In this document: one piece after another, positions 26,593 to 35,371 of the stretch
How positions within the stretch are numbered: position 1 is the stretch's first letter
Layout of the letters: the number at the start of each line of letters is the position of its first letter
Origin: Embleya sp040605455
GTDB taxonomy: Bacteria > Actinomycetota > Actinomycetes > Streptomycetales > Streptomycetaceae
NCBI RefSeq assembly: GCF_040605455.1
Contig: NZ_JBEXCV010000027.1
Span: 9,067 to 73,066, forward strand
DNA: 64,000 bases
Direction: 5' to 3'
The notes under the pieces: model-generated
Databases searched by the model: none
The model's input: only the letters and a program-made list of their open reading frames with translations
What the model was told of the DNA's origin: nothing
Made by a program: the position numbers and the translations under genes

Positions 26593-26781
26593 ATGTCCAC
26601 TCCTGCCGTGGCCTTCTCCGACCTGTCGAAGAACTCGAAGCGAGTCGCCGAGACCGTCGAACATGCCCAGCGCGTCCATGTCACGCGCCGTGACGGCGAA
26701 GATCCGGGTGACGCCTGCAAGGATCCCGCCGGACGCAGACCGCCAGGGTGTGCGCGCTCCCTCTGCCCCTGGCGATGGTGA
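26593..26781 (+). pseudogene. Phd/YefM-like antitoxin, N-terminal remnant
   Basis: ATG 26593 starts MSTPAVAFSDLSKNSKRVA then ETVEHAQRVHVTRRDGED, the characteristic N-terminus of actinobacterial prevent-host-death family antitoxins (usually about 120-200 aa). After about 37 residues the frame becomes low-quality (PGDACKDPAGRR) and stops, so the rest is lost or scrambled. No toxin gene follows. Confidence 0.55.
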
Positions 26782-27007
26782 GGGCCTTACGTGGGCAGCG
26801 ATGTCCTCGACGCCCTTTGTCGAGATCCCCGGGACCCCCGCACCGGCGACAAGTGCATCCGCTGGAGCGCCCGCCCGGGCTTGACGCGCATGAGATGGCG
26901 CGGCGGGGCAGTACGGCCGCCGCCATATCGTGCAGCGGCGGCGTCGGAGCCTCGCACTCGGCACTGACCACTCGTCAGGCCGCTGCCCGGGTGTGGTCTT
27001 GCGATTT

Positions 27008-27349
27008 TCAGGCTACGTCGCTGTGGTGTGCGGTGAAGGTCACCTGGGTGTTGTCGCCGTCCAGGGCGATGTTGAGCGAGGCGTCCATGGCCTTGGCCAG
27101 CTTCGCGAGGAGGGGCAGTGTCGGGACGGTGTCGGAGCCTTCGATCCGTGAGATCTTCGCTTGGGTCAGCCCGGCGCGGTCGGCCAGTTCGCTCTGGGTG
27201 AGGCCGAGTGCGGTGCGCCGTTCGTGGACGGCCTGGGCGAGGGCCATGGACAGCCGGATCTCGTGGCGGGCCTCGGTCACGTCGGCGGGCTCGGTGAAGC
27301 CTTCGGCGAGCTTGCGCTCGCGCAGGGTCTTCCAGCGGCTGTGGTTCAT
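27008..27349 (-). CDS. XRE-family antitoxin (HigA-like)
   Basis: 113 residues from ATG 27349. Cro/C1-type helix-turn-helix at residues 45-98 (LGLTQSELADRAGLTQAKIS RIEG), with an N-terminal extension (RKLAEGFTEPADVTEARHEI) typical of antitoxins encoded downstream of RelE/HigB toxins. It should neutralise the upstream-encoded toxin and repress the operon. Its ATG overlaps the toxin stop (ATGA), giving translational coupling. Confidence 0.88.
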   Translation of the reverse strand: MNHSRWKTLRERKLAEGFTEPADVTEARHEIRLSMALAQAVHERRTALGLTQSELADRAGLTQAKISRIEGSDTVPTLPLLAKLAKAMDASLNIALDGDNTQVTFTAHHSDVA

Positions 27350-27759
27350 CGCTCTGCCTCGCCTTCCTCGATGGTGCGGACGAATTCCTCGTGCGCTGGG
27401 CCGTGGTGGGCCTCGCAGGTTTGTTGCGCGACCTTGGCGCGCTTGACCTCGGCCTCCTCGCGCATCCGCGTCTTGCGGAAGACGGTGAGCAGGACGGCGG
27501 TGCGGCCGGGGGTGAGCCAGTAAGTGATGCGCATGGCGGCGCCGTCCAGGGTGGGGCGCAGTTCCCTGAGGCCGTCGCCGAGGTGTCTCGCGTACGGTTC
27601 GCCGAGGGCCGTGGCGTGTTCGGCGAGCAGCCCGACGTACTCGTCGACCTTGAGGAAGTGCTTCGCTGGAAGCGTTTCCAGCCAGTGCCGCACCTCGGGC
27701 TCCAGCTCGATCGTGAAGAGCGTGTCCGCTCGACCGACGATATATGTCGTCTGCGACAT
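27346..27759 (-). CDS. RelE/ParE (HigB)-type toxin
   Basis: 137 residues from ATG 27759. Fold features of the HigB/Gp49 group: FTIELEPEVRHWLETLP at the start, GLRELRPTLDGAAMRITYWL in the middle and AVLLTVFRKTRMREEAEVKRA near the end. Such toxins are usually ribosome-dependent mRNA endonucleases. The toxin-first order with an overlapping XRE gene is the HigBA arrangement. There is no SD, and the start codon lies within a palindrome (27742-27761), so translation may be leaderless and repression direct. An IS110 remnant abuts upstream. Confidence 0.87.
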   Translation of the reverse strand: MSQTTYIVGRADTLFTIELEPEVRHWLETLPAKHFLKVDEYVGLLAEHATALGEPYARHLGDGLRELRPTLDGAAMRITYWLTPGRTAVLLTVFRKTRMREEAEVKRAKVAQQTCEAHHGPAHEEFVRTIEEGEAER

Positions 27760-27761
27760 AT
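27742..27761. promoter_or_regulatory. operator-like palindrome over the toxin start codon
   Basis: ATATGTCG-TCTG-CGACATAT, perfect 8-bp arms; the toxin ATG (27759-27757) lies inside. Binding by the XRE antitoxin here would block initiation of the operon. Confidence 0.55.
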
Positions 27762-27763
27762 GC

Positions 27764-27945
27764 AAAGGTCGGGATGGAACTGGTGAGGAGGCCGCGGACG
27801 CGATTTCCGGTGCGGGTGGCCTCGGCGGCGAGGTCCCGGTCGAAGCCGGTCAGGACGGTCAGCGTGGCGGTGGTCTCGTCGGTGGCTTCGAGGGTGCGCA
27901 GGGTGTGGGGCATCGTGCGGGCGTCGTCGACACGCCGGCTCGGCT
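27764..27945 (-). pseudogene. IS110-family transposase fragment
   Basis: DDARTMPHTLRTLEATDE, TVLTGFDRDLAAEATRTGNR and VRGLLTSSIP match the interior of IS110-type DEDD transposases (RTMPHTLR...VGFDDDLA...NRIRGLLTQIHP). Only about 55-60 of about 400 residues remain. Confidence 0.6.
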
Positions 27946-28404
27946 CCCAAGTGCCGGCGTCATCGCCGTCGCACCCCTCATCGTGCTGCCTCGCGCCTGT
28001 CGCAGTGCCCGGCACGACCTGGTCGGGTTGCCGGGCGAGGGGCGAGGGGTTGCGCGGGGAAAGGGTCCGCGCCGGCCGCAGATTCGATGACACGATCGCC
28101 CTCGTCGTCTCACACAACGTGACACCGGCGGGCCGCGACGGCGAGAGGCTGCGGCTTCGCCCGCGAGGGCAACGGGACCGCCGGACTCACATTGGCCTCA
28201 CATTGCCGTCCACACCGCTACCGCCAGCGTTTCGTTGTCAGGCACGTCTCGGCCATCGCGCCCACTCCCTCGTCACCGTCGTCCCGCGCGGAGGCCCGAC
28301 GCTAGCCGTCGACGTTGACGGTCGACGCCAGTCGGGAAACGCTCGCCACACGCCGGCGGGACGAGGATGCGCGCGGCACGAAACGCCCCCGCCGCCCCTG
28401 CGGC
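27946..28404. other. no gene recognised
   Basis: About 460 bp between IS110 and response-regulator remnants. It contains the near-repeat CTCACATTGGCCTCACATTG (about 28188-28207) but no frame with convincing protein composition. Confidence 0.35.
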
Positions 28405-28845
28405 TCACGCCTGAGCCGTCGCCGCTCCGCCCGCCAGCCCGTTCTCGTAGGCCGCGATGACCAGTTGGGTCCGATCCCGCGCGCCCAGCTTGGTCAGCAG
28501 TCGGCTGACGTGCGTCTTGACCGTGCCGACCGCGAGGTACAACTGCGCGGCGATCTCGGCGTTGGAAAGGCCGGTGGCGATCAGGTACAGTACCTCGCGC
28601 TCGCGGTCGGTGACGCTCTCCAGACTCGCGAGCGATTGCCGCCGCACGGCCGGGCGGCTGACGAACTCCTCGATCAGCCGCCGTGTCACCGGCGGCGCCA
28701 ACAGCGCCTCGCCAGTGGCGATCACCCGGATCGCGGCCAGCAGTTCGGCCGGGCGGGTGTCCTTGAGCAGGAATCCGCTCGCGCCCGCGCGCAACGCCCC
28801 GAACGCGTACTCGTCCAGTCCGAACGTGGTCAGGATCAGCACCCG
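28405..28845 (-). pseudogene. LuxR/NarL-type response regulator, receiver truncated
   Basis: About 147 residues remain: the second half of the receiver (RVLILTTFGLDEYAFGALRAGASGFLLKD, with the conserved Lys) and an intact C-terminal LuxR helix-turn-helix (LTDREREVL-like VTDREREVLYLIATGLSNAEIA, TVKTHVSRLLTKLGARDR). The first half with the phosphorylated Asp is missing; upstream sequence is unrelated. No histidine-kinase partner is present. DNA binding without phospho-control is possible but expression is doubtful. Confidence 0.65.
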
Positions 28846-29082
28846 GGGCCCGTTCGCACCGCTCGATCGCCTGCAACGCGGCTGCGGCCCGGTCCGGTCG
28901 GGTGTGGGTGACGTGGTTCCCGACCCCGGACTGACCGCGTTCGCCACCGGCGCCCTCGTCGGGGGAGCCTTGGCACTCCGGGGCCGGGCCGCTCACGGCG
29001 CCGGGCCGTCGGCCGCGTCCGTCGGTGACTGAAGGCTCACGGCGCGCGGCACGGGATGCGCGTCTTCCGGGGCGGTTCGTGG

Positions 29083-29290
29083 TCAGCGGTGGATGCGGCC
29101 GTTGGTGAGGGAGAGTGGGCCGGCGGTGCCGCCGTGGCGGGCCTGAATGATCTCGGCCAGTACCGCCACCGCAGTCTCCTGCGGGGTGCGTGCGCCCAGG
29201 TCGAGGCCGATCGGGGAGCGCAGGCGCGCCAACTCGGCCTCCGTCACCCCCGCTTCGCGCAGCCGGAGCAGGCGGCGCTCGTGCGCCGGC
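29083..29290 (-). pseudogene. XdhC/CoxI-family C-terminal fragment
   Basis: THERR-like AHERRLLRLREAGVTEAE, LARLRSPIGLDLGARTPQE and TAVAVLAEIIQARHGG match the end of XdhC proteins (molybdenum-cofactor insertion into xanthine-dehydrogenase-type enzymes). About 68 of 250 or more residues remain and the Rossmann core is incomplete. Confidence 0.6.
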
Positions 29291-29629
29291 CGCTGCTCCG
29301 CCCCCGCACGACGCCATGGGCGCGAGGCCGTGGGGCCCGTTCGGCGTCTCCACGATGAGGGTAAACGCGCTGGGGTCGTCGTCCTGGATGTAGCGAACTC
29401 CTCGCTCACCGCGCCAGCCCTGATCGTGGCGCGGTTCACCAAGAGCCGGTGTCAGCCGTTTCCGGACCGCCCTCGGTGCACCCGGCTCGCGCGGGCCCGC
29501 GGCGCGATGGAGCCGCACTCCCCAGGGCAGTTGCTCTTGGCGCCGTCCGGCCGGGCCCGCGCTGTCCTTCCTCGGCTCGCGCGTCGGGTGTCATATGCTT
29601 CCCAGCCACCGCGATGAACTGGGGGAATC
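29291..29629. other. no intact gene recognised; promoter of kinase 1 expected
   Basis: 339 bp. A short minus-strand stretch (RYIQDDDPSAFTLIVETPNG, about 29320-29410) looks protein-like but I cannot assign it. The remainder precedes the plus-strand kinase. Confidence 0.35.
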
Positions 29630-31873
29630 GTGGACGCGCTCGACGCATCCGATCCGCGACGGATCGGGCCGTACGTTCTGCTCGGCCGGCTCGGTGCCGG
29701 CGGAATGGGAAGGGTCTACCTCGGCAGGTCAGTGGGTGGCCGCACGGTCGCGGTCAAGGTGGTGCGGCCCGAATTTGCGGGCGACGCGGGCTTTCGGGCC
29801 CGGTTCCACCAGGAAGTGGCGGCGGCCCGGAATGTGTCCGGAGCGTTCACCGCAGCCGTCGTGGACGCCGATCCGGATGCCGAAGTGCCGTGGATGGCAA
29901 CGGCGTTCGTAGCGGGCGTACCGCTGAGCGATGCCATCACGACACATGGGCCGCTGCCCGACGATGCGCTGTGCATGCTGGTGGCCGGGCTTGCCGAGGC
30001 GTTGAAGAGCGTGCACGCCGCCGCGTTGATCCATCGCGACCTCAAGCCGTCCAATGTGCTGCTCGCGCTGGACGGTCCGCACGTCATCGACTTCGGCATC
30101 ACCTGGGCGGCGGAGGGGACTTCGTACACCCGGACCGGGGCGATCATCGGGTCGCCCGGATATATGTCGCCGGAGCAGGCGCTCGGGAACCCGCTCACCG
30201 CGGTCAGCGACATCTTCTCGCTGGGCGCGACGGCCTACTACGCGGCAACCGGTCGGCCGGCGTTCGGTGAGGGACCGGGGCACGCACTGCTGTACCGGGT
30301 GGTGGGCACCGAGCCGGATCTGGACCCCGTGCCGAATGTGCTCCGGCCCCTGATGGCGAGCTGCCTGGCCAAGGATCCGGCGCACCGGCCGACTCCGACG
30401 CAGGTGGTCGAGGCGATCGAGCGGCTGGGCGTGGAGGTGCCCGCGGGCGGTTGGCTGCCCGACGCGCTCACCGCCGACATCGCGGCTACCCGCGCGGCGA
30501 TGTCGGCCCTGCCCCCGGTGCGGTCCGGCGACCAGCTCGACCCGGGAGTCGACACGACCCGCTGGGACGAGCGGGTCACCGAGCTCGGGCCCGGAGCGAC
30601 GACCGGGCGGGATCGCGGGATCAGTCGCCGCAATCTCCTCATCGGGACCGGCGGCGCCGTCGCCGTAGCCGGGATCGGTACGGCGGCGGTGTTCCTCCAC
30701 GACAACGAATCCCCGCGACGTCCCAGCCCATCGAAGCAGGCCGGCGACGCGGTGACCGGGCCGAAGGTGCTCGCCGCGCCGGACGCCAGCGTCCGGTTCG
30801 ACACGGTTGTGGATGATTCGATCAACGGCCTCGTCTTCGGCGACGGCGTGCTCGTGGCGTTCAGCACGCAATCGATCTCCGGGCTGGACATGGATGGGGC
30901 GCGGCGGTGGGGGCCGGTGTCGCTGTCGTCGGTGCCTCAGGGGCTGATCGCCTCGGGCCTGGTCGTCGGGGGGACGCTGTACGTCTGCGGCACGGTCGAC
31001 CTCAAGAGCGGCTGCGTCGCGATCGACGTCGGTACCGGGAACGTGCTGTGGGTCGCTCCCCCTCCGGCACTCACCTGGACGGGGAAAGCAGTCGTCGGTG
31101 TGCTGGGCGATCGGATGTACGTCAGCGGCGCGCGCATCGGCAGCACCGGCGGGATGTCGAGCGTGGAGGAGGCCGTCTGGGCCATCGACACCGGTACCCG
31201 CAAACCCCTCTGGGCGAACGCCGGGGCGGACGCGGGCATGCTGCTGGCCGTGCCGGCGACCGGCAAGCAGCTCCTGGTCGGCAGTTCGCCGGTGGTTCCG
31301 GGCACCGGGGACGGCCAGGTGACGGTGCTCGATGCCGCGACGGGGAAGCCCGGTTGGCGGCATCCGGTGCCGGGCGCGACATTCTCCAAGACGTATTCGG
31401 GACTGGAGAGTGCCTGCTTCGCAGGCGGCAGGTTCGTGTACGCCGGAAACCGGGTCACCGCGGTGGACCCGGCGACCGGGCAGGAGGTCTGGGTCTACAA
31501 GTCGGCCACGCGGACCGAGAAGTTCGGTTCGCCGGTGGCGAGTTCGGACGGCGGCACGGTGTACGTCACCGGGATGTCCGGCCTGTACGCCCTGGACGCG
31601 GCAACCGGGGCACTGAAGTGGAACACCACGCCGGAGACGGGTTCCCTGTCCGGGGTCGGTACCGGCGTGATTCGGATCGCCGACGATACGCTGTACGTGA
31701 CCGACAGCGCGGCACGCCTGTGGGCCGTCGACCCGGTGACCGGTGCCGGGCGCTGGAAGTACGCCAGTCCCCGGCAGGACGTGGTGGGTGGGATGGTCCG
31801 GGCGGAGGGCGGCGGCAAGGTCTGGGTCGCCGACGGCCGGAACCTGCGCATGTTCGACGCGTCCGGAAAATGA
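29630..31873 (+). CDS. membrane Ser/Thr protein kinase with PQQ-type beta-propeller sensor
   Basis: 747 residues from GTG 29630. Kinase domain residues 12-270: P-loop LGRLGAGGMGRVYLG, ATP-binding Lys43 (VAVKVV), HRDLKPSNV near 135, DFG near 153 and SPGYMSPEQALG near 178. One transmembrane helix near 333 (LLIGTGGAVAVAGIGTAAVF) follows an Arg pair. Residues 380-747 hold PQQ/WD-like repeats (ALDAATGALKW, AVDPVTGAGRWKYA). The propeller should be outside the membrane and may sense a ligand. Its stop overlaps a repeat; a paralogous kinase follows after 102 bp. Confidence 0.93.
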   Translation: MDALDASDPRRIGPYVLLGRLGAGGMGRVYLGRSVGGRTVAVKVVRPEFAGDAGFRARFHQEVAAARNVSGAFTAAVVDADPDAEVPWMATAFVAGVPLSDAITTHGPLPDDALCMLVAGLAEALKSVHAAALIHRDLKPSNVLLALDGPHVIDFGITWAAEGTSYTRTGAIIGSPGYMSPEQALGNPLTAVSDIFSLGATAYYAATGRPAFGEGPGHALLYRVVGTEPDLDPVPNVLRPLMASCLAKDPAHRPTPTQVVEAIERLGVEVPAGGWLPDALTADIAATRAAMSALPPVRSGDQLDPGVDTTRWDERVTELGPGATTGRDRGISRRNLLIGTGGAVAVAGIGTAAVFLHDNESPRRPSPSKQAGDAVTGPKVLAAPDASVRFDTVVDDSINGLVFGDGVLVAFSTQSISGLDMDGARRWGPVSLSSVPQGLIASGLVVGGTLYVCGTVDLKSGCVAIDVGTGNVLWVAPPPALTWTGKAVVGVLGDRMYVSGARIGSTGGMSSVEEAVWAIDTGTRKPLWANAGADAGMLLAVPATGKQLLVGSSPVVPGTGDGQVTVLDAATGKPGWRHPVPGATFSKTYSGLESACFAGGRFVYAGNRVTAVDPATGQEVWVYKSATRTEKFGSPVASSDGGTVYVTGMSGLYALDAATGALKWNTTPETGSLSGVGTGVIRIADDTLYVTDSAARLWAVDPVTGAGRWKYASPRQDVVGGMVRAEGGGKVWVADGRNLRMFDASGK

Positions 31874-31929
31874 GCGAGCGGACGTTGTACAGCGGGACCA
31901 TGAGCGAGCGGACCCTGTACGGCAGGACC
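31870..31929 (+). repeat. two tandem 30-bp repeats between the kinase genes
   Basis: Units 31870-31899 and 31900-31929 both begin ATGAGCGAGCGGAC and differ at few positions; a third, decayed copy follows (31930-31955). The unit length is a multiple of three, so in that frame it reads (MSERTLYxxT)2. Confidence 0.6.
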
Positions 31930-31975
31930 ACGAGTGACCGGATCATGAGCGATCCGAGAACCCCAGGAGACCTCA

Positions 31976-34294
31976 TTGGAACTGCTCGACTCCACCGACC
32001 CGGCCCGGATCGGCCCGTATCGGTTGCTTGGCCGGCTCGGCGCGGGCGGCATGGGCAAGGTGTACCTGGGCCGTTCGGCGGCAGGACGCACGGTCGCGGT
32101 CAAAGTGGTCCGGCCGGAACTCGCTGGTGACAGCGGCTTCCGGGCGCGGTTCCGGGCCGAGGTGAGCGCCGCGCGCGCGGTCTCCGGGGCCTTCACCGCC
32201 CCGGTGGTGGACGCCGATCCTGACGGCGAACTGCCCTGGATGGCAACCAGGTTCGTCGTCAGCCTCGCACTGGGCGAAGCGGTGGCGCGGCGCGGTCCGC
32301 TGCCGGAGCGCGCGCTGCGGATGCTGCTGGGCGGGATATCCGAGGCGCTGGAGAGCATCCACGCGGTCGGGCTGGTCCACCGGGATCTCAAGCCCGGCAA
32401 CGTCCTGCTGGCCCTGGACGGTCCGCACGTCGTCGACTTCGGCATCGCGCGCGCAGTGGACGGTACGGCCTTCACGACGACCGGATCGGTGCTGGGGTCG
32501 CCGGGCTACATGTCGCCTGAGCAGGCGCTCGGACGTGCCGTGACGCCGGCGAGCGACATGTTCGCGCTGGGTGCGACTCTGGTGTTCGCGGCTTCCGGGA
32601 TACGGCCGTTCGGTGACGACCATCCCGTGGCCGTACTCAGACGTGTCGTCAACGATCCGGTCGAACTCGGCTCGGTACCGGCCTCGATGCGCGACGCCGT
32701 CGAGGCGTGTCTGGACAAGTCGCCCGAGAGAAGGCCGACTCCGCGCAGGCTGATCGACTTCGTCGGGGACGGGCCGGTCGACGGCGGCGGGAGCTGGCTA
32801 CCGGCGGAGCTGACCGGCGACATCATGGCGGCGGACCAGGTGATGCAGGGCACGGGTGTGCCGCAGCCGCTGCCACCGGTCGGTGTCGTGCCACCGCTGC
32901 ATTCGGCACCGACCGAGGTGACGCCGCCATACCTGCCGCCCGAGCCCGACTTTGCGCCACCGCCGATCGCGCCGCCCGGCGCGCCGAGTCGGCGGAAGCT
33001 GATCATCGGGTTGTCGGCGGCCGCGGCCGTGGCGGTCGCGGGTGGTGGCGCGGCCATCGCGATGTCCCGCTCGGGGAAGGGTGGTTCGGCCGCGAAGGGT
33101 GGCAGTCCCAGCCCCACCGCGAAGACGACCGGCGTACCGACCGGGCAGAGTGCCGCGCCCGCCGCCCCGCCCGCCCCACATGGTCCGCTGCCCGCCCCGA
33201 CCGGTAAGAAGGGGTCCCTCGACGGCCCCGCCGCTGTCCCGAAGTGGACGTCGACCACTCCCGACACGGTTGTCTCGTTGTCCTCCTACGGGGGGATGGC
33301 GATCGCCGCCGGTTTCGGTGGTCGGCACGCGTTCGACCCCACAGGCAACTCGCGGTGGAATTTACCGATTATTACCCGCTACCAGGGCGGCACCGATGGC
33401 TCCGCCGGCAACGACAAGAGTGTTTACTTCGTTGGCGGCGACACGATCAGGGGAGGATACGCGGTCATCGCGGCCGACCCCGTCACCGGGGCGGAGCAGT
33501 GGCGCGCCGGGATCCCGCGGACCACGTGGGCGCCGACGCGGGTCGCGGGTGTGGTCGGCGGAATGCTGCTCGTCGCGGGAGACGACATCGGCAATCCGGC
33601 GCAGTTCCTGGCGAAGTTCGTGTGGGCGCTGGACATCGGCTCGCGGCAGACCGTCTGGGAGGCGAGCGGTCCGGACGTCGGCAGCCTGTTCATCCCACCG
33701 GCCGGGACCAGGATCCTGATGAGCGCCGAGCAACTCACCCAGCGGTCGCTCCAGTTGGTGGACGCCGGGAACAAGGGCGCGCGCGGCTGGACGAAGCCCG
33801 TGCACGGCGCCGTCGGCGGCGCCTATGTGAAGAGCCCGGCCTGCTGGGCGGCCGGTCGCTTCGTCTACGCCACCGACAAGGTGTACGCGCTCGACCTGGA
33901 TACCGGTGAGGAGGCCTGGACGTACCCGGTCGCCGGGGAGTCCTTCACGAACTGCGTGTCCGACACCGACGGGAGCACGGTCTTCGCCGGGTCCACGAAG
34001 GCCCTGTACTGCCTGGACGGCAAGAGCGGCGATCTGCGCTGGAAGAGCACGATGCCCAAGGAGACGTCCGCGATGTTCGCGGAGATCCGGTACGACTTCG
34101 GCAACGTCTACCTCATGGACTCCGCCGGGACGTTGTGGGCCGTGGACGCGGCAACCGGGACGACTCGGTGGAAATACCGCGATGCACGACAGAACGGCAC
34201 GATGTTGGGGATGGTGCCGTGGGCGGCGGGCGGCGGCATGGTGTACGTCGGCGACGCGAGTACGGTCACCGGGATCGACGCCGCGGGCACCTGA
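31976..34294 (+). CDS. membrane Ser/Thr protein kinase with PQQ-type beta-propeller sensor (paralogue)
   Basis: 772 residues from TTG 31976 (SD AGGAGA at 31965-31970). Same architecture as the preceding kinase: LGRLGAGGMGKVYLG, VAVKVV (Lys43), HRDLKPGNV, DFGIARAVDG (canonical here) and SPGYMSPEQALG. A Pro-rich juxtamembrane linker (about 295-335) precedes a transmembrane helix near 342 (LIIGLSAAAAVAVAGGGAAIA), a Ser/Pro/Ala-rich linker and a propeller with repeats such as AADPVTGAEQWRAG, ALDLDTGEEAWTYPV and AVDAATGTTRWKY. Tandem duplication is evident. Confidence 0.93.
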   Translation: MELLDSTDPARIGPYRLLGRLGAGGMGKVYLGRSAAGRTVAVKVVRPELAGDSGFRARFRAEVSAARAVSGAFTAPVVDADPDGELPWMATRFVVSLALGEAVARRGPLPERALRMLLGGISEALESIHAVGLVHRDLKPGNVLLALDGPHVVDFGIARAVDGTAFTTTGSVLGSPGYMSPEQALGRAVTPASDMFALGATLVFAASGIRPFGDDHPVAVLRRVVNDPVELGSVPASMRDAVEACLDKSPERRPTPRRLIDFVGDGPVDGGGSWLPAELTGDIMAADQVMQGTGVPQPLPPVGVVPPLHSAPTEVTPPYLPPEPDFAPPPIAPPGAPSRRKLIIGLSAAAAVAVAGGGAAIAMSRSGKGGSAAKGGSPSPTAKTTGVPTGQSAAPAAPPAPHGPLPAPTGKKGSLDGPAAVPKWTSTTPDTVVSLSSYGGMAIAAGFGGRHAFDPTGNSRWNLPIITRYQGGTDGSAGNDKSVYFVGGDTIRGGYAVIAADPVTGAEQWRAGIPRTTWAPTRVAGVVGGMLLVAGDDIGNPAQFLAKFVWALDIGSRQTVWEASGPDVGSLFIPPAGTRILMSAEQLTQRSLQLVDAGNKGARGWTKPVHGAVGGAYVKSPACWAAGRFVYATDKVYALDLDTGEEAWTYPVAGESFTNCVSDTDGSTVFAGSTKALYCLDGKSGDLRWKSTMPKETSAMFAEIRYDFGNVYLMDSAGTLWAVDAATGTTRWKYRDARQNGTMLGMVPWAAGGGMVYVGDASTVTGIDAAGT

Positions 34295-34375
34295 AGAGCT
34301 GGACAACACGGTCTTCGTCGCGGGCGATCCGTTCGAAGACGTCCGATTGGAGGCACCGGGCCCGGGGTGAACGCC

Positions 34376-34560
34376 GCGACCTGCGGTCCGCATGCGGTTC
34401 CCGTATCGGGATGTGCCCACCACCGCAGCATCGCGCCGAACGGCCGCGTGATGTAGGGGACTTCCACCAGGCCGTAGTCGAGGTCGTGGCAGTTCTCCGG
34501 GGTCACGGGTCGGGATTGCGCGTCCAGCGCGGCGCGAAGGTCATACCGCGAACACAGACG
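34376..34560 (-). pseudogene. unassigned protein remnant
   Basis: The minus strand reads RPVTPENCHDLDYGLVEVP then YITRPFGAMLRWWAHPDTG, a protein-like stretch of about 55-60 residues with no valid start and a tail that runs antisense through kinase 2. Family not recognised; probably a fragment. Confidence 0.35.
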
Positions 34561-34599
34561 GGGAACGTCCGCTCCCGGACCGGAAACGGCCGTCCGCCA

Positions 34600-34740
34600 C
34601 CCCCGGATACGAAGGTGACGGACCGGAGTAGGTCAGGTCGGGTGGGGGCGGGGGTGGCCACCAGGGCTGGATGGCGTCGGGGTCGGCGATGTCGTCGAGG
34701 ACGATCAGCCACGTACGCGATGGGGTGGCCGGCCATGCCG
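34600..34740 (-). pseudogene. NB-ARC ATPase fragment
   Basis: The minus strand reads TWLIVLDDIADPDAIQPWW followed by PPPPPPDLTYSG, matching the Walker-B region of actinobacterial NB-ARC/TPR proteins (WLVVLDDIADPxxLxxLWPP). Only about 45 residues are left and both flanks are out of frame or absent. Confidence 0.45.
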
Positions 34741-34849
34741 TGAACGCCCGAGTGATACCGCCCCACCCGGATCCGCGTGCGCGAAAAAGATCGTACGTCG
34801 GGCAACTTTCGCCGCCGATCCTGCGGTCTGTGTGATCGGAGGTGCCGAA

Positions 34850-35371
34850 GTGAAAGGTGAAGAGGCGGCGGATTTCCGGGCGTTCGTCGAGTCACGCTGG
34901 ACCGGGCTGGTGCGTACCGCCTACTTGTTGACGGGCGACCACGGCATCGCCGAGGACATTGCGCAGAGCGCGTTGACCAAGGCGTATGTGCACTGGCGGC
35001 GGGTTCAGCGGGCCGACAACCCGGACGCCTACCTGCATCGAGTACTGGTGAACACCAACACCGAACGCTTTCGCAAGCGGAGGGTGGCCGAGCAACTCGG
35101 CGCCGACTTGCCGCAGTCGATCGGGGTCGACCCGTACGGCCGATTTGAGCAACAACACATGCTGCGAGAGGCGCTCGCCGATCTGCCGGTCCGGCAGCGC
35201 GCGGTCGTCGTGCTGCGCTATTGGAACGATCTGCCGGAGTTGGAGGTGGCCCGGATCCTGGGCTGCACGCTGGGCACCGTCAAAAGCCAGGCCGCCAAGG
35301 GCCTGGCCAAGCTGCGGGCACACCCCGGTCTGATCGGGGCCCGCCTTCGAGTCGAGGAGTATTGCCGATGA
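34850..35371 (+). CDS. ECF RNA polymerase sigma factor, SigE family
   Basis: 173 residues from GTG 34850 (SD GGAGG, spacing 7). Region 2: FRAFVESRWTGLVRTAYLLTGD, AEDIAQSALTKAYVHWRRV; region 4: ALADLPVRQRAVVVLRYWND and LPELEVARILGCTLGTVKSQAAKGLAKLR, as in the SigE-family (SigE70) ECF factors of Streptomyces. The stop overlaps the ATG of the next gene (ATGA), so the partner is translationally coupled and is likely its regulator. Confidence 0.92.
   Translation: MKGEEAADFRAFVESRWTGLVRTAYLLTGDHGIAEDIAQSALTKAYVHWRRVQRADNPDAYLHRVLVNTNTERFRKRRVAEQLGADLPQSIGVDPYGRFEQQHMLREALADLPVRQRAVVVLRYWNDLPELEVARILGCTLGTVKSQAAKGLAKLRAHPGLIGARLRVEEYCR

Noticed and set aside
26245..26964. 239-codon minus-strand frame over the antitoxin remnant
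   Set aside because: Arg/Pro/Ala-rich shadow without motifs; the plus strand carries a recognisable antitoxin N-terminus with operator and SD.
31870..32130. 86-codon ORF starting at the first kinase's stop codon
   Set aside because: Starts with the tandem repeat and then runs out of frame through the second kinase with Arg/Gly/Pro shadow composition; recorded as a repeat instead.
34108..34506. 132-codon minus-strand frame beginning MTPENCHDLDYGL
   Set aside because: Only its first 35 or so residues look like protein; the rest is antisense to the end of kinase 2. Kept only as a short unassigned remnant.
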